A stretch of 64,000 nucleotides of DNA from Rhodococcoides fascians A25f (GTDB lineage Bacteria > Actinomycetota > Actinomycetes > Mycobacteriales > Mycobacteriaceae): positions 992,001-1,056,000 of the forward strand of contig NZ_CP049744.1 of assembly GCF_000760935.2 (NCBI RefSeq), read 5' to 3'. A program made the position numbers and the translations under genes. Shown piece after piece: positions 33,154 through 43,859 of the stretch; position 1 is the first letter of the stretch; each line of letters opens with the position of its first letter. The notes beneath the pieces are model-generated. The model worked only from the letters and a program-made list of their open reading frames with translations, had not been told where the DNA came from and made no database searches.

Positions 33154-35997
33154 ATGAATCGGAAGACAGTAATACGAAATCTTGCCATCGTTTTCGGCAT
33201 TCTGTTGGTGATCTATGCCTTCAGTTACTTCGGTAACGACACGCGGGACTGGAAGACGGTCGACACCTCGGTGGCGATCGCCCAGCTCGATGATCGCAAC
33301 GTCGAGTCCGCGCAGATCGACGACCGTGAGCAACAGGTTCGGCTGACACTCAAAGAGGCCTCCGACGCCACCGACAACGAGACGAAGATCATCGCGAAGT
33401 ACCCGGACTCGGCGTCCGAGCAGATCTTCGACAAGGTCGACTCGCAGGGCCTCGACAGCTACAACACCACCGTCACCCAGGAGAGCTGGTTCAGCTCCTT
33501 CCTGCTGCTGATCCTTCCGATGGTGCTGATCCTCGGCGTGATCATCTTCGTGATGAGCCGCATGCAGGGTGGCGGTCGCGGCGGAGTCATGGGCTTCGGC
33601 AAGTCCAAGGCCAAGCAGCTGACGAAAGACATGCCCAAGACCACCTTCGCCGACGTGGCAGGTGCGGACGAGGCCGTCGAAGAGCTGTACGAGATCAAGG
33701 ATTTCCTGCAGAACCCAGCGCGCTACCAAGCGCTCGGTGCCAAGATTCCGCGCGGCGTGCTGCTCTACGGCCCTCCCGGAACCGGCAAGACGCTGCTCGC
33801 GCGCGCCGTCGCAGGCGAGGCGGGCGTCCCGTTCTTCACCATCTCGGGCTCGGACTTCGTCGAGATGTTCGTCGGTGTCGGTGCATCCCGCGTGCGCGAC
33901 CTCTTCGAGCAGGCCAAGCAGAACAGCCCCTGCATCATCTTCGTCGACGAGATCGACGCCGTCGGTCGCCAGCGCGGTGCAGGTATGGGCGGCGGTCACG
34001 ACGAGCGCGAGCAGACGCTCAACCAGTTGCTCGTCGAGATGGACGGCTTCGGTGAGCGCACCGGCGTGATCCTCATCGCCGCGACCAACCGCCCCGACAT
34101 CCTCGACCCCGCGCTGCTGCGTCCGGGCCGCTTCGATCGGCAGATCCCGGTCGGTGCCCCCGACCTGGCCGGCCGTCGAGCAATCCTGAAGGTGCACTCG
34201 GCAGGCAAGCCCGTTGCTCAGGACGCCGACCTCGAGGGTCTCGCCAAGCGAACCGTCGGAATGTCGGGTGCAGACCTGGCCAACGTCATCAACGAAGCGG
34301 CGCTGCTCACCGCGCGTGAGAACGGCACCGTCATCACCGAGGCTTCCCTCGAGGAGTCGGTGGACCGCGTCGTCGGTGGTCCGCGTCGCAAGAGCCGCAT
34401 CATCAGCGAGCACGAGCGCAAGATCACCGCGTACCACGAGGGTGGACACACACTCGCCGCGTGGGCGATGCCCGATATCGAGCCGGTCTACAAGGTCACC
34501 ATCCTCGCGCGCGGCCGTACCGGCGGCCATGCGATGACGGTGCCCGAGGACGACAAGGGCCTGATGACGCGGTCGGAAATGATCGCTCGTCTCGTGATGG
34601 CCATGGGCGGCCGCGCAGCGGAGGAGCTCGTGTTCCACGAGCCGACCACCGGTGCGTCATCCGACATCGACCAAGCCACCAAGATCGCCCGCGCGATGGT
34701 CACCGAGTACGGCATGAGCAGCAAGCTCGGAGCCGTTCGGTACGGGCAGGAACAGGGCGACCCGTTCCTCGGCCGTTCGATGGGTCAGCAGTCCGACTTC
34801 TCGCACGAGGTCGCCCGTGAGATCGACGAGGAGGTGCGCAAGCTCATCGAGGCCGCGCACACCGAAGCGTGGGCCATCCTCAACGAGTACCGCGACCTGC
34901 TCGACACCCTTGCCTCCGAGCTGCTCGAACGTGAGACGCTCACCCGCAAGGACCTGGAGAAGATCTTCCACAGCGTCACCAAGCGCCCGCGCATCACCTT
35001 GTTCAACGACTTCGGTGACCGCAAGCCCTCGGACAAGCCGCCGGTGAAGACTCCGCGCGAACTTGCCGCCGAGCGCGGCGAGCCGTGGCCTCCGGTGCCG
35101 CCGGCTCCGAAACAGCTTCCGCCGCAACAGGTTCCGCAGCCCAGTTACTCCGGTTCGCCGCAGCTGAGCAAGGGCGGCTACCCGAACGGAAGCAACGGAT
35201 ACAACGGCGGCCCGGTCAACGGTGCTCCGACGAACGGCGCTCCCACGAACGGTGCCCCGACGAACGGGATTCCGAGCAACGGTGCCCCGAGCAACGGCGG
35301 CCCGATGCATGGTGGCGGCTACAACGGCGGTGGCCCCAACGGCAATTACGGCGGTGCTCCCAACGGCGGTGCTCCCAACGGCGGTGCTCCCAACGAGGGC
35401 GGCTACTCCGAGGGCTATCGCAGACCGGAACCACGGCCGGCCCCCAACTCGGGTTCACGGCCCGATTACGGCGCTCCGGCAGGATGGTCTGCTCCGGGCT
35501 GGCCGCCGCGCGATCAGCCGTCGGTCCCGCGCTACCAAGGCCCGACCACTCCGCCGGCCCAGAACCAGCCGACTCGTGAGCAGCCGGAATCGGATCGGCC
35601 GGAACAGAATCGGTACGAGCCTCCTCAGGGCCAGCCGACCTACCGACAGCACCCGACGTATCAGCAGCCGCCGTCGTACCAACCGCCGACCGGCCAACAG
35701 GCGTACCAACCGCCGCAGTATCAGCCGGATCCGTTCCGGCCGGATACGCGGGATCAAGGTCGGACGTCTCGACACGCGCCTCCGTACGGCGAGAACGCGG
35801 ACGGTTCCGCGCACGAGGAGCCGTCGGCTGCGTCGTGGCAGGTGCCCGGTCCGTCGCAGAACTACCCGCTTCCCGGTGACGACCGTTCCGGCGACACTTC
35901 GTCCGAGGATTCGCGGCGCGACGAGCGAGCCGAGGACGACGGCGACGAAGGTCCGCAGACGCACCGCTGGGAAGGGCCGGGGGGTTCGTACCGCTAG
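33154..35997 (+). CDS. ftsH: ATP-dependent zinc metalloprotease FtsH with long disordered tail
   Basis: A 947-residue membrane AAA protease that degrades misfolded and regulatory membrane and cytosolic proteins. Two membrane helices (about residues 9-26 and 114-135) flank a small periplasmic domain. The AAA module has Walker A GPPGTGKT at 206-213, Walker [12 protein letters not shown] and the second region of homology [19 protein letters not shown]. The zinc site is H428-E-G-G-H432. From about residue 630 a roughly 318-residue low-complexity Pro/Gln/Gly/Asn tail follows, with [16 protein letters not shown] repeats and many PxYxxPP units. FtsH of M. tuberculosis is about 760 residues, so this tail is unusually long. 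Confidence 0.95.
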   Translation: MNRKTVIRNLAIVFGILLVIYAFSYFGNDTRDWKTVDTSVAIAQLDDRNVESAQIDDREQQVRLTLKEASDATDNETKIIAKYPDSASEQIFDKVDSQGLDSYNTTVTQESWFSSFLLLILPMVLILGVIIFVMSRMQGGGRGGVMGFGKSKAKQLTKDMPKTTFADVAGADEAVEELYEIKDFLQNPARYQALGAKIPRGVLLYGPPGTGKTLLARAVAGEAGVPFFTISGSDFVEMFVGVGASRVRDLFEQAKQNSPCIIFVDEIDAVGRQRGAGMGGGHDEREQTLNQLLVEMDGFGERTGVILIAATNRPDILDPALLRPGRFDRQIPVGAPDLAGRRAILKVHSAGKPVAQDADLEGLAKRTVGMSGADLANVINEAALLTARENGTVITEASLEESVDRVVGGPRRKSRIISEHERKITAYHEGGHTLAAWAMPDIEPVYKVTILARGRTGGHAMTVPEDDKGLMTRSEMIARLVMAMGGRAAEELVFHEPTTGASSDIDQATKIARAMVTEYGMSSKLGAVRYGQEQGDPFLGRSMGQQSDFSHEVAREIDEEVRKLIEAAHTEAWAILNEYRDLLDTLASELLERETLTRKDLEKIFHSVTKRPRITLFNDFGDRKPSDKPPVKTPRELAAERGEPWPPVPPAPKQLPPQQVPQPSYSGSPQLSKGGYPNGSNGYNGGPVNGAPTNGAPTNGAPTNGIPSNGAPSNGGPMHGGGYNGGGPNGNYGGAPNGGAPNGGAPNEGGYSEGYRRPEPRPAPNSGSRPDYGAPAGWSAPGWPPRDQPSVPRYQGPTTPPAQNQPTREQPESDRPEQNRYEPPQGQPTYRQHPTYQQPPSYQPPTGQQAYQPPQYQPDPFRPDTRDQGRTSRHAPPYGENADGSAHEEPSAASWQVPGPSQNYPLPGDDRSGDTSSEDSRRDERAEDDGDEGPQTHRWEGPGGSYR
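35215..35400 (+). repeat. Tandem Asn-Gly-Ala-Pro repeats in the FtsH tail
   Basis: Units encoding [10 protein letters not shown] and GGAPN recur here (four NGAPT or NGIPS-like units, then GAPNGG three times), with near-identical 12-15-bp DNA repeats such as GGCGGTGCTCCCAAC. The stretch is prone to length change by slippage. Confidence 0.6.
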
Positions 35998-36146
35998 GCC
36001 TGTCATTAGGCTTGCTGGGTCGATCGTGACGGTCGGCCCAGCACGTCGTTCGAACTGTGTTGGGCTCATCCGCAATTGTTCGCTTCGGACCGTTGCAGGT
36101 GGGCCCAGCCGTCACATTCGTGAAGCCCAAACGGAGGTACGTTCAC

Positions 36147-36815
36147 GTGTCAGTCAATCGGACCGACGAGTCGACCAGCGACTCGGCAGAAGTCCCGGCA
36201 GTCGAGCAGCGAGCGGTCGAGCAGACGGTTGCCTACGCCACCGGGGCAGTCTTCGACCAGCCTCGCGCCGAGGCCGCAGTACGTGAGTTGTTGATCGCCG
36301 TCGGCGAGGATCCCGATCGCCCCGGCCTGCTCGACACCCCGGCCCGCGTCGCGCGTTCCTACCGCGAAATCTTCGCCGGGCTCTACACCGACCCGGACAC
36401 GGCGTTGAACACGACGTTCGACGAGGGACATCAGGAACTGGTACTCGTCCGCGACATCCCGATGTACTCCACGTGCGAGCACCACCTGGTCTCGTTCCAT
36501 GGCGTCGCACACGTTGGATACATCCCCGGCAAGAGCGGCAAGGTCACGGGCCTGTCGAAACTGGCGCGCGTGGTGGACATGTACGCCAAGCGTCCTCAGG
36601 TGCAGGAACGTCTGACCAGTCAGATCGCCGACGCCTTGATGCGCAAGCTCGATCCGCGCGGAGCGATCGTCGTCATCGAGGCCGAACACCTGTGCATGGC
36701 GATGCGCGGAATTCGCAAGCCGGGGGCCAGCACCACCACCTCGGCCGTGCGCGGTCTGCTGCAGTCCAGCGCGGCATCGCGTTCGGAAGCACTGGACCTG
36801 ATTCTGCGGAAATGA
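36147..36815 (+). CDS. folE: GTP cyclohydrolase I
   Basis: A 222-residue enzyme that makes 7,8-dihydroneopterin triphosphate, the first step of folate synthesis. Zinc ligands are in [12 protein letters not shown] and [11 protein letters not shown]; the catalytic region [18 protein letters not shown] is intact. GGAGG at 36134-36138 positions the GTG at 36147. The in-frame ORF opens earlier, at 36057, without a comparable ribosome site. It heads the folE-folP-folB-folK run, downstream of ftsH as in mycobacteria. Confidence 0.93.
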   Translation: MSVNRTDESTSDSAEVPAVEQRAVEQTVAYATGAVFDQPRAEAAVRELLIAVGEDPDRPGLLDTPARVARSYREIFAGLYTDPDTALNTTFDEGHQELVLVRDIPMYSTCEHHLVSFHGVAHVGYIPGKSGKVTGLSKLARVVDMYAKRPQVQERLTSQIADALMRKLDPRGAIVVIEAEHLCMAMRGIRKPGASTTTSAVRGLLQSSAASRSEALDLILRK

Positions 36816-36834
36816 CGCGACCGGTCGATACCCG

Positions 36835-37683
36835 ATGAGTCTTGCGAGGAGTATCCCGTCGGCCCCCGTCGTCATGGGCGTTCTCAACGTCACTGCCGAC
36901 TCCTTTTCCGACGGCGGTCGGTACCTCGACGTCGACGCCGCCGTCGAGCACGGGTTGGCGATGCATCGCCGCGGAGTCGACGTCGTGGACATCGGTGGTG
37001 AATCGACGCGTCCAGGGGCCGACCGAATCGACCCGGTTCTCGAGGCTGAGCGTGTGGTGCCGGTGATCGCTGCGCTGGCCGCAGAAGGCGTGGTGACCAG
37101 TGTCGATACGATGCGCGCCTCGGTTGCCGAGGCCGCCATCGAGGCGGGCGTGTCGATAGTGAACGACGTATCGGGCGGACGGGCCGATTCGGCCATGGCC
37201 GGGGTGGTCGCGGACGGCGGGTTGCCGTGGATCCTGATGCACTGGCGGGCCGCCGGGTCCGAGTATCGGCACTCCGGTCCGGCCGACCGGTACGACGACG
37301 TGGTTGCCGACGTACGCAGCGAACTACTGGAACAGGTCGATCGTGCGGTGGCCGCGGGGGTCGACGAATCGGCGCTCGTGCTCGACCCCGGCCTCGGCTT
37401 CGCCAAGAACGCCCAGCACAACTGGCAACTGCTGCGCGGCCTACCCGAGCTGGTGGCGGCCGGTTTTCCGGTACTCGTAGGTGCCTCTCGCAAACGCTTC
37501 CTCGGGTCGCTTCTGGCCGACGAAGACGGTTCGCCTCGACCGCCGGACGGACGCGAGATCGCCACGGCCGTCGTCTCGGCACTCGCCGTCGCAGGCGGCG
37601 CTTGGGGTGTGCGGGTGCACGACGTCCAGGCGTCACTCGACGCGGTCGCCGTCGTGAAGGCATGGCAGGGTGATCGGGCATGA
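36835..37683 (+). CDS. folP: Dihydropteroate synthase
   Basis: A 282-residue enzyme that joins p-aminobenzoate to the pterin pyrophosphate; it is the sulfonamide target. Family signatures are [15 protein letters not shown] at the N-terminus, [27 protein letters not shown] and GASRKRFLG. All expected substrate-contact residues seem present. The ATG at 36835 lies 19 bp after folE, and its stop overlaps the folB ATG (ATGA). Confidence 0.94.
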   Translation: MSLARSIPSAPVVMGVLNVTADSFSDGGRYLDVDAAVEHGLAMHRRGVDVVDIGGESTRPGADRIDPVLEAERVVPVIAALAAEGVVTSVDTMRASVAEAAIEAGVSIVNDVSGGRADSAMAGVVADGGLPWILMHWRAAGSEYRHSGPADRYDDVVADVRSELLEQVDRAVAAGVDESALVLDPGLGFAKNAQHNWQLLRGLPELVAAGFPVLVGASRKRFLGSLLADEDGSPRPPDGREIATAVVSALAVAGGAWGVRVHDVQASLDAVAVVKAWQGDRA

Positions 37684-38129
37684 GCGAGAGCAGTAGCCCT
37701 GAGATCAGTGGCCCCGAGATCAGTGGCCCCGAGATCAGTGGCCGCGACGGTCTCGGAACGCGTCGCAGCGACCGCATCGAACTACGTGGCCTGACGGTCC
37801 GCGGAAATCACGGAGTCTTCGACTTCGAGAAGCGTGACGGTCAGGACTTCGTCGTCGACATCACCGTGTGGATGAGCCTTCGTCCCGCAGCCGAGAGCGA
37901 TGATCTGACCGAGACGCTGCACTACGGCGAACTGGCCGAACGTGCCGCGGCCGTGATCTCGGGACCTTCCCGGGACCTGATCGAGACGGTCTCGGCCGAG
38001 ATCGCCGAGGTGGTGCTGGCATACGATTCCCGCGTCGACGCGGTGGAAGTAGTGCTGCACAAGCCGTCTGCCCCCATCCCACTGTCATTCGAGGACGTGG
38101 CCGTGGTGGCGTACCGGGAGCGGACGTGA
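37680..38129 (+). CDS. folB: Dihydroneopterin aldolase
   Basis: A 149-residue aldolase that converts dihydroneopterin to 6-hydroxymethyl-dihydropterin. The core begins at about residue 31 with [20 protein letters not shown] and continues with [12 protein letters not shown] and [11 protein letters not shown]. The core is of normal length (about 120). Preceding it is an unusual N-terminal extension containing PEISG three times in tandem, encoded by a 15-bp DNA repeat. The ATG at 37680 overlaps folP, and no ATG or GTG occurs between it and the core, so the extension should be translated. Confidence 0.9.
   Translation: MSESSSPEISGPEISGPEISGRDGLGTRRSDRIELRGLTVRGNHGVFDFEKRDGQDFVVDITVWMSLRPAAESDDLTETLHYGELAERAAAVISGPSRDLIETVSAEIAEVVLAYDSRVDAVEVVLHKPSAPIPLSFEDVAVVAYRERT
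37701..37745 (+). repeat. Three-copy 15-bp tandem repeat in folB
   Basis: GAGATCAGTGGCCCC at 37701-37715 is repeated at 37716-37730 and again, with one change, at 37731-37745. It encodes an Ile-Ser-Gly-Pro-Glu-type unit three times (EISGP), in frame. Confidence 0.9.
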
Positions 38130-38635
38130 CGCGTGCGGTGCTGTCGATCGGCAGCAACATCGGCGACTCGATGGGCCACTTACGTTCTGTGACAACAGAA
38201 TTGGGATCGCGAATCGTTGCTTGTTCGGCCGTCTACCGATCTGCGCCCTGGGGTGGCGTCGAGCAGCAGGATTTTCTCAATGCGGCCCTGGTGGCCGAGG
38301 ACGACGCGTACGACCCCTGGGACTGGTTGTGCCTGGGGCAGCAACTCGAGGAAGCGGCGGATCGCGTTCGAGTGCAGCGGTGGGGGCCACGCAGCCTCGA
38401 CGTCGACGTGATCGTGTGCGACGACGTGATCAGCGAGGACCCTCGACTGCTACTGCCGCATCCCCGCGCGCACGAGCGGGCATTCGTGCTGCTGCCGTGG
38501 CTGGACGTCGAACCCGACGCCACCTTGCGCGTCGGTGACGAGGATGTGCCGGTGACCGAGTTGCTGTCGCGATTGAGTGCGGAGGAGCGTGCCGGAGTCG
38601 TACGTCTCGACGGCATCGGTGATCGCCTGTGGTGA
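38126..38635 (+). CDS. folK: HPPK (6-hydroxymethyl-dihydropterin pyrophosphokinase)
   Basis: A 169-residue kinase that pyrophosphorylates hydroxymethyl-dihydropterin for DHPS. Marks are [14 protein letters not shown] at the N-terminus, [17 protein letters not shown] with the Mg2+-binding aspartates, and [18 protein letters not shown]. Its GTG start overlaps the folB stop (GTGA), completing the folate operon. The next gene also overlaps its end. Confidence 0.93.
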   Translation: MTRAVLSIGSNIGDSMGHLRSVTTELGSRIVACSAVYRSAPWGGVEQQDFLNAALVAEDDAYDPWDWLCLGQQLEEAADRVRVQRWGPRSLDVDVIVCDDVISEDPRLLLPHPRAHERAFVLLPWLDVEPDATLRVGDEDVPVTELLSRLSAEERAGVVRLDGIGDRLW

Positions 38636-39102
38636 CCAATCCCACCAAGGTCGGGGATGTCTTGGGTATTTTCCTGGTCGCCTCGGTCGGCACCTGGCTG
38701 CTGGTCCGGGTTTTCTACGGTTCGTTGCCGCCGATTCCGGTGTACGCCGGGGCGTCGTTGTATCTGGTGGCGGTGGTGGAAGTGGTGACCGCGGTGATCG
38801 TCCGCAATCGCATCGCGGAGCACCGCGTGGGCACCGGTCTGCACGATCTGAATCCGTTGACGGTCTACAGGGCGCTCGTGCTGGCGAAGGCATCGATGCT
38901 GGTGGGGACGGCTGTCGTCGGGGTGTGTGTCGGATTTCTGGTGTATGTGATGCCGCGTGCCACGACGGTGCGGGCGGCGTCGTCCGATCGGGTCGGGGCG
39001 ATGGTGGCGCTGGTTGCGGGAGTGGCCGTCGTCGGTGCCGCGGTGTGGCTCGAGCAATGTTGCCGAACCCCGAAAGATCGGGACGACGAGCGTTCCCGGT
39101 AA
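38629..39102 (+). CDS. DUF3180 membrane protein
   Basis: A 157-residue protein with four predicted membrane helices and an NPLTVYRALVLAKAS stretch between helices 2 and 3, characteristic of DUF3180. GTG codons at 38629 and 38632 are both possible; the second gives a 4-bp GTGA overlap with folK. Function is unknown, but the position after folK is conserved in mycobacteria (Rv3605c). Confidence 0.82.
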   Translation: MVTNPTKVGDVLGIFLVASVGTWLLVRVFYGSLPPIPVYAGASLYLVAVVEVVTAVIVRNRIAEHRVGTGLHDLNPLTVYRALVLAKASMLVGTAVVGVCVGFLVYVMPRATTVRAASSDRVGAMVALVAGVAVVGAAVWLEQCCRTPKDRDDERSR

Positions 39103-39192
39103 CGCACGAAACATTTGATTGTTACCTCGGTTGTGTAAGCGATCGGCCGAGGATGACTATTTGCGAACGGGTTGCCAGTTACCCTTGTGAAC

Positions 39193-40524
39193 ATGACAGA
39201 TCAGACTCGCGCAAAGAAGGGGCGCCGAAACAGGCGTAGTGCGAGCCAGCTGTTTCTTGCGGCGCTCGTCGTGTTCGGCATCGTCGCCAGTGTGTTCCTG
39301 TTGTTCACCGAGAGTGTTCAGTGGATGAGGGTCGGTGTTCTCTCCGCGCTGTGGGCTGCCGTGATCGGTGCTTTCGCAATGACCAAGTACCGCCGGGAAT
39401 CGGCTGCGGACCAGACCAAGGCCAAGGATCTGCAGACGGTCTACGAGTTGCAGTTGGCCCGTGAGATTTCGGCGCGACGCGAGTACGAGATGAGCGTCGA
39501 GGCCAGGGTTCGTAGCGAATCGCGAATGGAGATCGACGAAGTCGCAGCATTGCGCAACGAACTCGCCGCGCTCCGCCAGAACCTGCAGGTGCTGTTCGAC
39601 GGCAATCTGCCGACCGAACGTGTCGCGTTACGGGCCGAGGCGATGAGAATGCAGGAACTCGGCGGTCGGCGATACGACAGCTACCAGCCTGCGCCGTCCG
39701 GCTTGTACATCCCCGGTGGTGGGAACAGCAATGGTGTCGGAACTCCCTACGACGAGCCGGTCACGGCCGAGACGTCGGTGGTGTACCCCGAAGGACCGGA
39801 CGAGATGCCGCAGGCCACCGCCGCGCAGGGTTCGTACGCCGAGAACTCGTTCGAGACCGAGGAGCCGAGCTACGACGCGACGGCAACAGCGGTGGACGAG
39901 GTCGATGCTTTCGAGCGCCCAGCAGCGCGACCGCGTCCGTACGGCGCGCCGAGGCCGGCCGCGCGAGTCACTCCGCCCAGCTCGCCGTTCACGGCGTACA
40001 ACTTCGAGCAGACGCGTCCGCCGGCAGCGGAGCCGGACGCGCAGGACTACGAACCTCGGCCCGCCGCGGAAACGTACGAGGCCGAGACCGACGTGGCCGA
40101 GGAGTACCAGGCCCCCGAAGTTCAGGCCCCCGAGTTTCAGGCCGAGGAGTTCTCGACTCCCGTCGAGCCTGATCAGCCCGAGTATTCCGAAACCGAGCCT
40201 GCAGCGGACTACGTCTCGGGTCCTGCGTACGGATCGGACTCGGCCCAGGACGGCGACCCCTACCCGGCGTCGCGCAGTGCGTTGCGTGAATCGGCGGATG
40301 CGTTCTTCTCGGCCGATCGTGACCACGAGACTTCGGCTGCGGATACTTCCAGTTCGCCTCGGCGCGGTCGTAGGCGCGCAGAGTCGACCGACGAGGATGC
40401 CACCGGCGCACACTCGAACGGTCGTTCCGTCGCCGAGATCATGGCCGGTCTGGCCGGCGGCGACTCGGCCGACACGACGACCACCGACGCAGGCACGCGG
40501 CGTCGTCGCCGTCGCGCAGACTGA
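39193..40524 (+). CDS. DUF6779-like membrane protein with long acidic tail
   Basis: A 443-residue protein from ATG 39193 (MTDQTRAKKGRRNRR). Two adjacent membrane helices (residues about 19-60) are followed by a coiled-coil-like stretch (ADQTKAKDLQTVYELQLARE onward, to about 145). A low-complexity Glu/Pro/Ala-rich region then runs to a basic C-terminus (TRRRRRRAD). The topology suggests a cell-envelope scaffold with a cytoplasmic disordered tail. Its place between DUF3180 and DUF2520 genes matches Rv3604c of M. tuberculosis. The DUF number is from memory. Confidence 0.7.
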   Translation: MTDQTRAKKGRRNRRSASQLFLAALVVFGIVASVFLLFTESVQWMRVGVLSALWAAVIGAFAMTKYRRESAADQTKAKDLQTVYELQLAREISARREYEMSVEARVRSESRMEIDEVAALRNELAALRQNLQVLFDGNLPTERVALRAEAMRMQELGGRRYDSYQPAPSGLYIPGGGNSNGVGTPYDEPVTAETSVVYPEGPDEMPQATAAQGSYAENSFETEEPSYDATATAVDEVDAFERPAARPRPYGAPRPAARVTPPSSPFTAYNFEQTRPPAAEPDAQDYEPRPAAETYEAETDVAEEYQAPEVQAPEFQAEEFSTPVEPDQPEYSETEPAADYVSGPAYGSDSAQDGDPYPASRSALRESADAFFSADRDHETSAADTSSSPRRGRRRAESTDEDATGAHSNGRSVAEIMAGLAGGDSADTTTTDAGTRRRRRRAD

Positions 40525-40638
40525 GAACCAGATCACACCGGTTTTCCATGGCACCGCCGGTGCCGCTGTCGCTATTGTTCCCTGCAGGACGTCTGGTACC
40601 CGCCGAGCGGGACTGGAACGAACGAGAGGAAGTTTTCG

Positions 40639-41553
40639 GTGACCTCATCAGGGTTCACTGGTGGTCTGTCTCCAGCTCGATTGACGGTGGGTGTCGTCTC
40701 GGCCGGGCGGGTAGGTACTGCATTCGGTGAGGCGCTCGAACGCGTCGGACACGTTGTCGTGGGTGCTGCGGCTGTGTCGGACGCGTCGCTCGCTCGGGTG
40801 CGCGACCGTTTGCCCGAGTCGCAGGTTCTGCCTGTCGACGACGTCGCTCGCCGCGCAGAACTGCTCATTCTTGCTGTGCCGGACAGTGAACTGGCGTCGA
40901 TCGTCGCCGGCCTGGCAGCAACGGGAGCGGTGGCGCCCGGCAAGTTGGTGGTGCACACCTCCGGTGCGAACGGCGTCTCGGTCCTCGAACCACTGGCCGC
41001 CCTCGGTGCCGTGCCTCTTGCCATCCATCCGGCCATGACGTTCAGCGGCAGAGCCGAGGACACCGACCGGATGACGGCGGCGTGTTTCGGGATCACCGCG
41101 GGTGACGAGATCGGTTACGCCGTCGCGCAGGCTCTGGTGCTCGAGATCGGCGGCGAGCCGGTGCATGTGGCCGAGAACAATCGGGCGCTCTACCACGCTG
41201 CGCTCGCGCACGGTAGCAATCACCTCGTCACCCTTGTGGTCGACGCGGTCGAGGCGCTTCGAGTTGCGTTGGCCGGACCGGGTTTTCCTGGCTCCGACGC
41301 CGAACGTGGTGTGCCCGAGCGTGTTCTGGCTCCACTGCTCGAAGCTGCGCTGGACAATGCACTGCGCAACGGGCAATCGGCGCTCACCGGCCCGGTGGCC
41401 CGAGGCGATACCGCCGCCGTCGGTAAGCACCTCGACGTGCTGGGGACCGTCGATCCTCGAATCGCTGCCGGGTATCGGGCGCTGTCTCTTCGCTCTGCGC
41501 AGCGCATCGGTGCCAGGGCAGACCTGATCGAACTTCTGGAAGGGAAGCAATGA
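40639..41553 (+). CDS. Rossmann-like and DUF2520 domain protein
   Basis: A 304-residue protein. The N-terminal Rossmann domain ([17 protein letters not shown]) and the C-terminal DUF2520 helices ([18 protein letters not shown]) give the layout of ketopantoate/6-phosphogluconate-type dehydrogenases. It overlaps panC by four bases (ATGA), so a role in pantothenate synthesis, for example reducing ketopantoate, is plausible but not shown. The GTG at 40639 follows GAGAGGAAG. Confidence 0.82.
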   Translation: MTSSGFTGGLSPARLTVGVVSAGRVGTAFGEALERVGHVVVGAAAVSDASLARVRDRLPESQVLPVDDVARRAELLILAVPDSELASIVAGLAATGAVAPGKLVVHTSGANGVSVLEPLAALGAVPLAIHPAMTFSGRAEDTDRMTAACFGITAGDEIGYAVAQALVLEIGGEPVHVAENNRALYHAALAHGSNHLVTLVVDAVEALRVALAGPGFPGSDAERGVPERVLAPLLEAALDNALRNGQSALTGPVARGDTAAVGKHLDVLGTVDPRIAAGYRALSLRSAQRIGARADLIELLEGKQ

Positions 41554-42458
41554 CCCTCGCGGGTAGCTACGCCAAGGGGCAGTTGACAGTTCACCACGAT
41601 CCCGCGGTGATCACGTCGGTGTCCAAGGCCCTACGGGGTGTCGGGAAGCAGGTCGCGCTGGTGCCGACCATGGGTGCGCTGCACGCCGGTCACCTGCAAT
41701 TGGTGCGCCAGGCCAAGCTCACCGGCGCGGTGGTCATCGTGTCGATCTTCGTCAACCCCCTTCAGTTCGGGGTCGGCGAGGATCTCGATGCCTACCCACG
41801 AACCCTCGACGCCGATGTCGCTCTGCTCCGCGAGGAGGGCGTCGAGCTGGTCTTCGCGCCGTCGGTATCGGACATGTATCCGTCGGGACCGCGCACCACC
41901 GTCAATCCCGGACCGCTCGGCGCAGAACTCGAAGGCGGCAGCAGGCCAACGCATTTCGCGGGTATGCTCACCGTCGTCGCCAAGCTGCTGCAGATCGCGG
42001 CTCCCCATCGCGCGTACTTCGGGGAAAAGGACTACCAGCAGCTGACGCTGATCCGGCAGATGGTGCGAGATTTGAACTTCGACGTCGCCGTCATCGGGGT
42101 ACCGACGGTCCGCGAGCAGGACGGTCTCGCACTGTCCTCGCGTAACCGGTATCTGGACCCCGAGCAGCGAGATGCGGCGATGGCCCTGTCGGCCGCGCTG
42201 GTGGCCGGGGCACACGCTGCGGCGGGCGGCACGGAGGCCATCATCGCCACTGCGCGTGCCGTTCTGGACGAGGCACCGCTGGTGCAGGTCGATTACCTCG
42301 AGGTACGAGACCCGCATCTCGGCCCGGCTCCCGAGCGCGGAGACGGCAGACTGCTCGTGGCAGCCAAGGTGGGCACCACGAGATTGATCGACAACGTCGG
42401 TGTCGCCGTCGGCACCGGCTTTCTTGAATACCCCGACGATCCCAAAAGTGGAGAGTGA
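41550..42458 (+). CDS. panC: Pantothenate synthetase
   Basis: A 302-residue enzyme that condenses D-pantoate and beta-alanine with ATP. Motifs are [20 protein letters not shown] with the HxGH site, [26 protein letters not shown], and the KMSKS-equivalent [10 protein letters not shown]. The ATG overlaps the DUF2520 stop, and panD begins 4 bp after its own stop, forming a compact pantothenate operon. Confidence 0.95.
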   Translation: MTLAGSYAKGQLTVHHDPAVITSVSKALRGVGKQVALVPTMGALHAGHLQLVRQAKLTGAVVIVSIFVNPLQFGVGEDLDAYPRTLDADVALLREEGVELVFAPSVSDMYPSGPRTTVNPGPLGAELEGGSRPTHFAGMLTVVAKLLQIAAPHRAYFGEKDYQQLTLIRQMVRDLNFDVAVIGVPTVREQDGLALSSRNRYLDPEQRDAAMALSAALVAGAHAAAGGTEAIIATARAVLDEAPLVQVDYLEVRDPHLGPAPERGDGRLLVAAKVGTTRLIDNVGVAVGTGFLEYPDDPKSGE

Positions 42459-42462
42459 CACG

Positions 42463-42894
42463 ATGTTTCGTACCATGATGAAGTCCAAGATCCATCGCGC
42501 CACCGTCACGCATGCAGACCTGCACTACGTGGGCTCGGTGACTGTCGATCAGGATCTGATGGAGGCCGCCGATCTGCTCGAAGGCGAGCAGGTCACCATC
42601 GTCGATATCGACAACGGGGCTCGGCTGGAAACCTATGTGATCACCGGTGAGCGCGGCAGCGGGGTCATCGGAATCAACGGAGCTGCAGCGCATTTGGTGA
42701 ACCCAGGTGACCTGGTCATTCTGATCGCCTACGGGGTGATGAACGAGCAGGAAGTAGCCGACTACGCGCCTCGGGTCGTGTTCGTCGACGAGAAGAACCG
42801 GCCGGTCGAACTCGGCAGCGACCCGGCTCATGCGCCTGCGGGCTCGGGTCTGATCACGCCGCGCGATCTGCGGGCCGATTCCGTGCTGGTCTGA
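42463..42894 (+). CDS. panD: Aspartate 1-decarboxylase
   Basis: A 143-residue pyruvoyl enzyme that makes beta-alanine from aspartate. The self-cleavage site Gly24-Ser25 (HYVGSVTV) is in the standard place, generating the pyruvoyl group on the alpha chain. [15 protein letters not shown] ([18 protein letters not shown]), INGAAAHL and [11 protein letters not shown] are typical. The C-terminal tail after residue 115 is slightly extended, as in mycobacterial PanD. The ATG at 42463 was chosen for the family N-terminus [16 protein letters not shown]. Confidence 0.95.
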   Translation: MFRTMMKSKIHRATVTHADLHYVGSVTVDQDLMEAADLLEGEQVTIVDIDNGARLETYVITGERGSGVIGINGAAAHLVNPGDLVILIAYGVMNEQEVADYAPRVVFVDEKNRPVELGSDPAHAPAGSGLITPRDLRADSVLV

Positions 42895-42899
42895 TTTCG

Positions 42900-43700
42900 A
42901 TGCTCCTCGCGATCGATGTGCGCAACACCAGCACCGTGGTCGGGCTGTTCACCGGCACCGGTGATCACTCGAAGCTGCTGCGGGACTGGCGCATTCGAAC
43001 TGACCCTCATGTGACGGCCGACGAGCTGGCGTTGATGTTGCGTGGGTTGCTCGGAGCCGATTCGGAACAGATCACCGGTATCACCGCGCTGTCGACGGTG
43101 CCGTCGGTGCTGCGAGAGATGCGCACCATGCTCACGCGCTACTGGGATCATGTGGTACACGTGGTCGTCGAACCCGGCGTCCGGACCGGTGTTCCGCTGC
43201 TGGTGGACAATCCCAAAGAAGTCGGAGCCGATCGGATCGTCAATACCCTTGCCGCGCATGATCTGTACGACTCGGCGTGCATCGTGGTGGATTTCGGCAC
43301 CACCACCTGCGTCGACGTCGTATCGGCCAAAGGGGAATTCCTCGGCGGTGCCATTGCACCCGGCCTCGAAATGTCGGCGTGGGCGATGTCGACCCGCACC
43401 GCCACGCTGCGCGAGGTGGAGATGGTCCGACCGCGGTCGGTACTGGGCAAGAACACCGTCGAATGCATCCAGTCGGGCACCATCTTCGGGTTCGCGGGCC
43501 TGGTGGACGGTCTCGTCGGACGGATCAGGCGCGAGGTGCCGGAGGTTACCGGTAAGGACGTCGCGGTCATCGGCACCGGAGACATCGCGGCGCTGATCCT
43601 GCCCGAGTCGACCACCATCGAGCACCACGAACCGGACCTGACGCTCGAGGGGCTCCGCTTGGTCTACGAACGCAACATGGCAAAGCGGCGGCCACGCTAG
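42900..43700 (+). CDS. coaX: Type III pantothenate kinase
   Basis: A 266-residue ASKHA-fold kinase performing the first step of CoA synthesis. The phosphate loop is [16 protein letters not shown], where the usual DxGNT-like motif reads DVRNT. The [12 protein letters not shown] and [11 protein letters not shown] motifs are intact, as is [11 protein letters not shown]. It starts 5 bp after panD, completing a DUF2520-panC-panD-coaX operon. Confidence 0.94.
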   Translation: MLLAIDVRNTSTVVGLFTGTGDHSKLLRDWRIRTDPHVTADELALMLRGLLGADSEQITGITALSTVPSVLREMRTMLTRYWDHVVHVVVEPGVRTGVPLLVDNPKEVGADRIVNTLAAHDLYDSACIVVDFGTTTCVDVVSAKGEFLGGAIAPGLEMSAWAMSTRTATLREVEMVRPRSVLGKNTVECIQSGTIFGFAGLVDGLVGRIRREVPEVTGKDVAVIGTGDIAALILPESTTIEHHEPDLTLEGLRLVYERNMAKRRPR

Positions 43701-43780
43701 ATGTTTCAGTGGCGTCCGCGCTGAATGCTTCGGTGAGCGGGTAGCGCATCGGGCGTTCGTGTGTCAGAATCGTCGGCGTG

Positions 43781-43819
43781 ATGACGTGCATGGCCACCCA
43801 GGAGTGTTGTCGAGGCTGA
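43781..43819 (+). CDS. Cysteine-rich leader peptide (putative attenuator uORF)
   Basis: ATG 43781 opens a 12-codon ORF reading MTCMATQECCRG (a GTG at 43778 adds one residue). Three of twelve codons are Cys, two of them adjacent. It lies 40 bp before a cysteine dioxygenase gene. CGAGG at 43811-43815 can pair with CCTCG at 43826-43830 to form a hairpin overlapping its end. A sequence resembling a -10 box (CAGAAT) sits a few bases before the GTG. Cys-codon-driven attenuation is the likely role. Confidence 0.6.
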   Translation: MTCMATQECCRG

Positions 43820-43859
43820 CCGTTGCCTCGTTCGTCACACACCCCTGGAGTAGAGCTTC

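Noticed and set aside
31705..34638. A 977-codon open frame on the minus strand opposite tilS, hpt and ftsH
   Set aside because: It is the antisense frame of highly conserved genes in GC-rich DNA, with His/Arg/Asp-rich composition and no domain.
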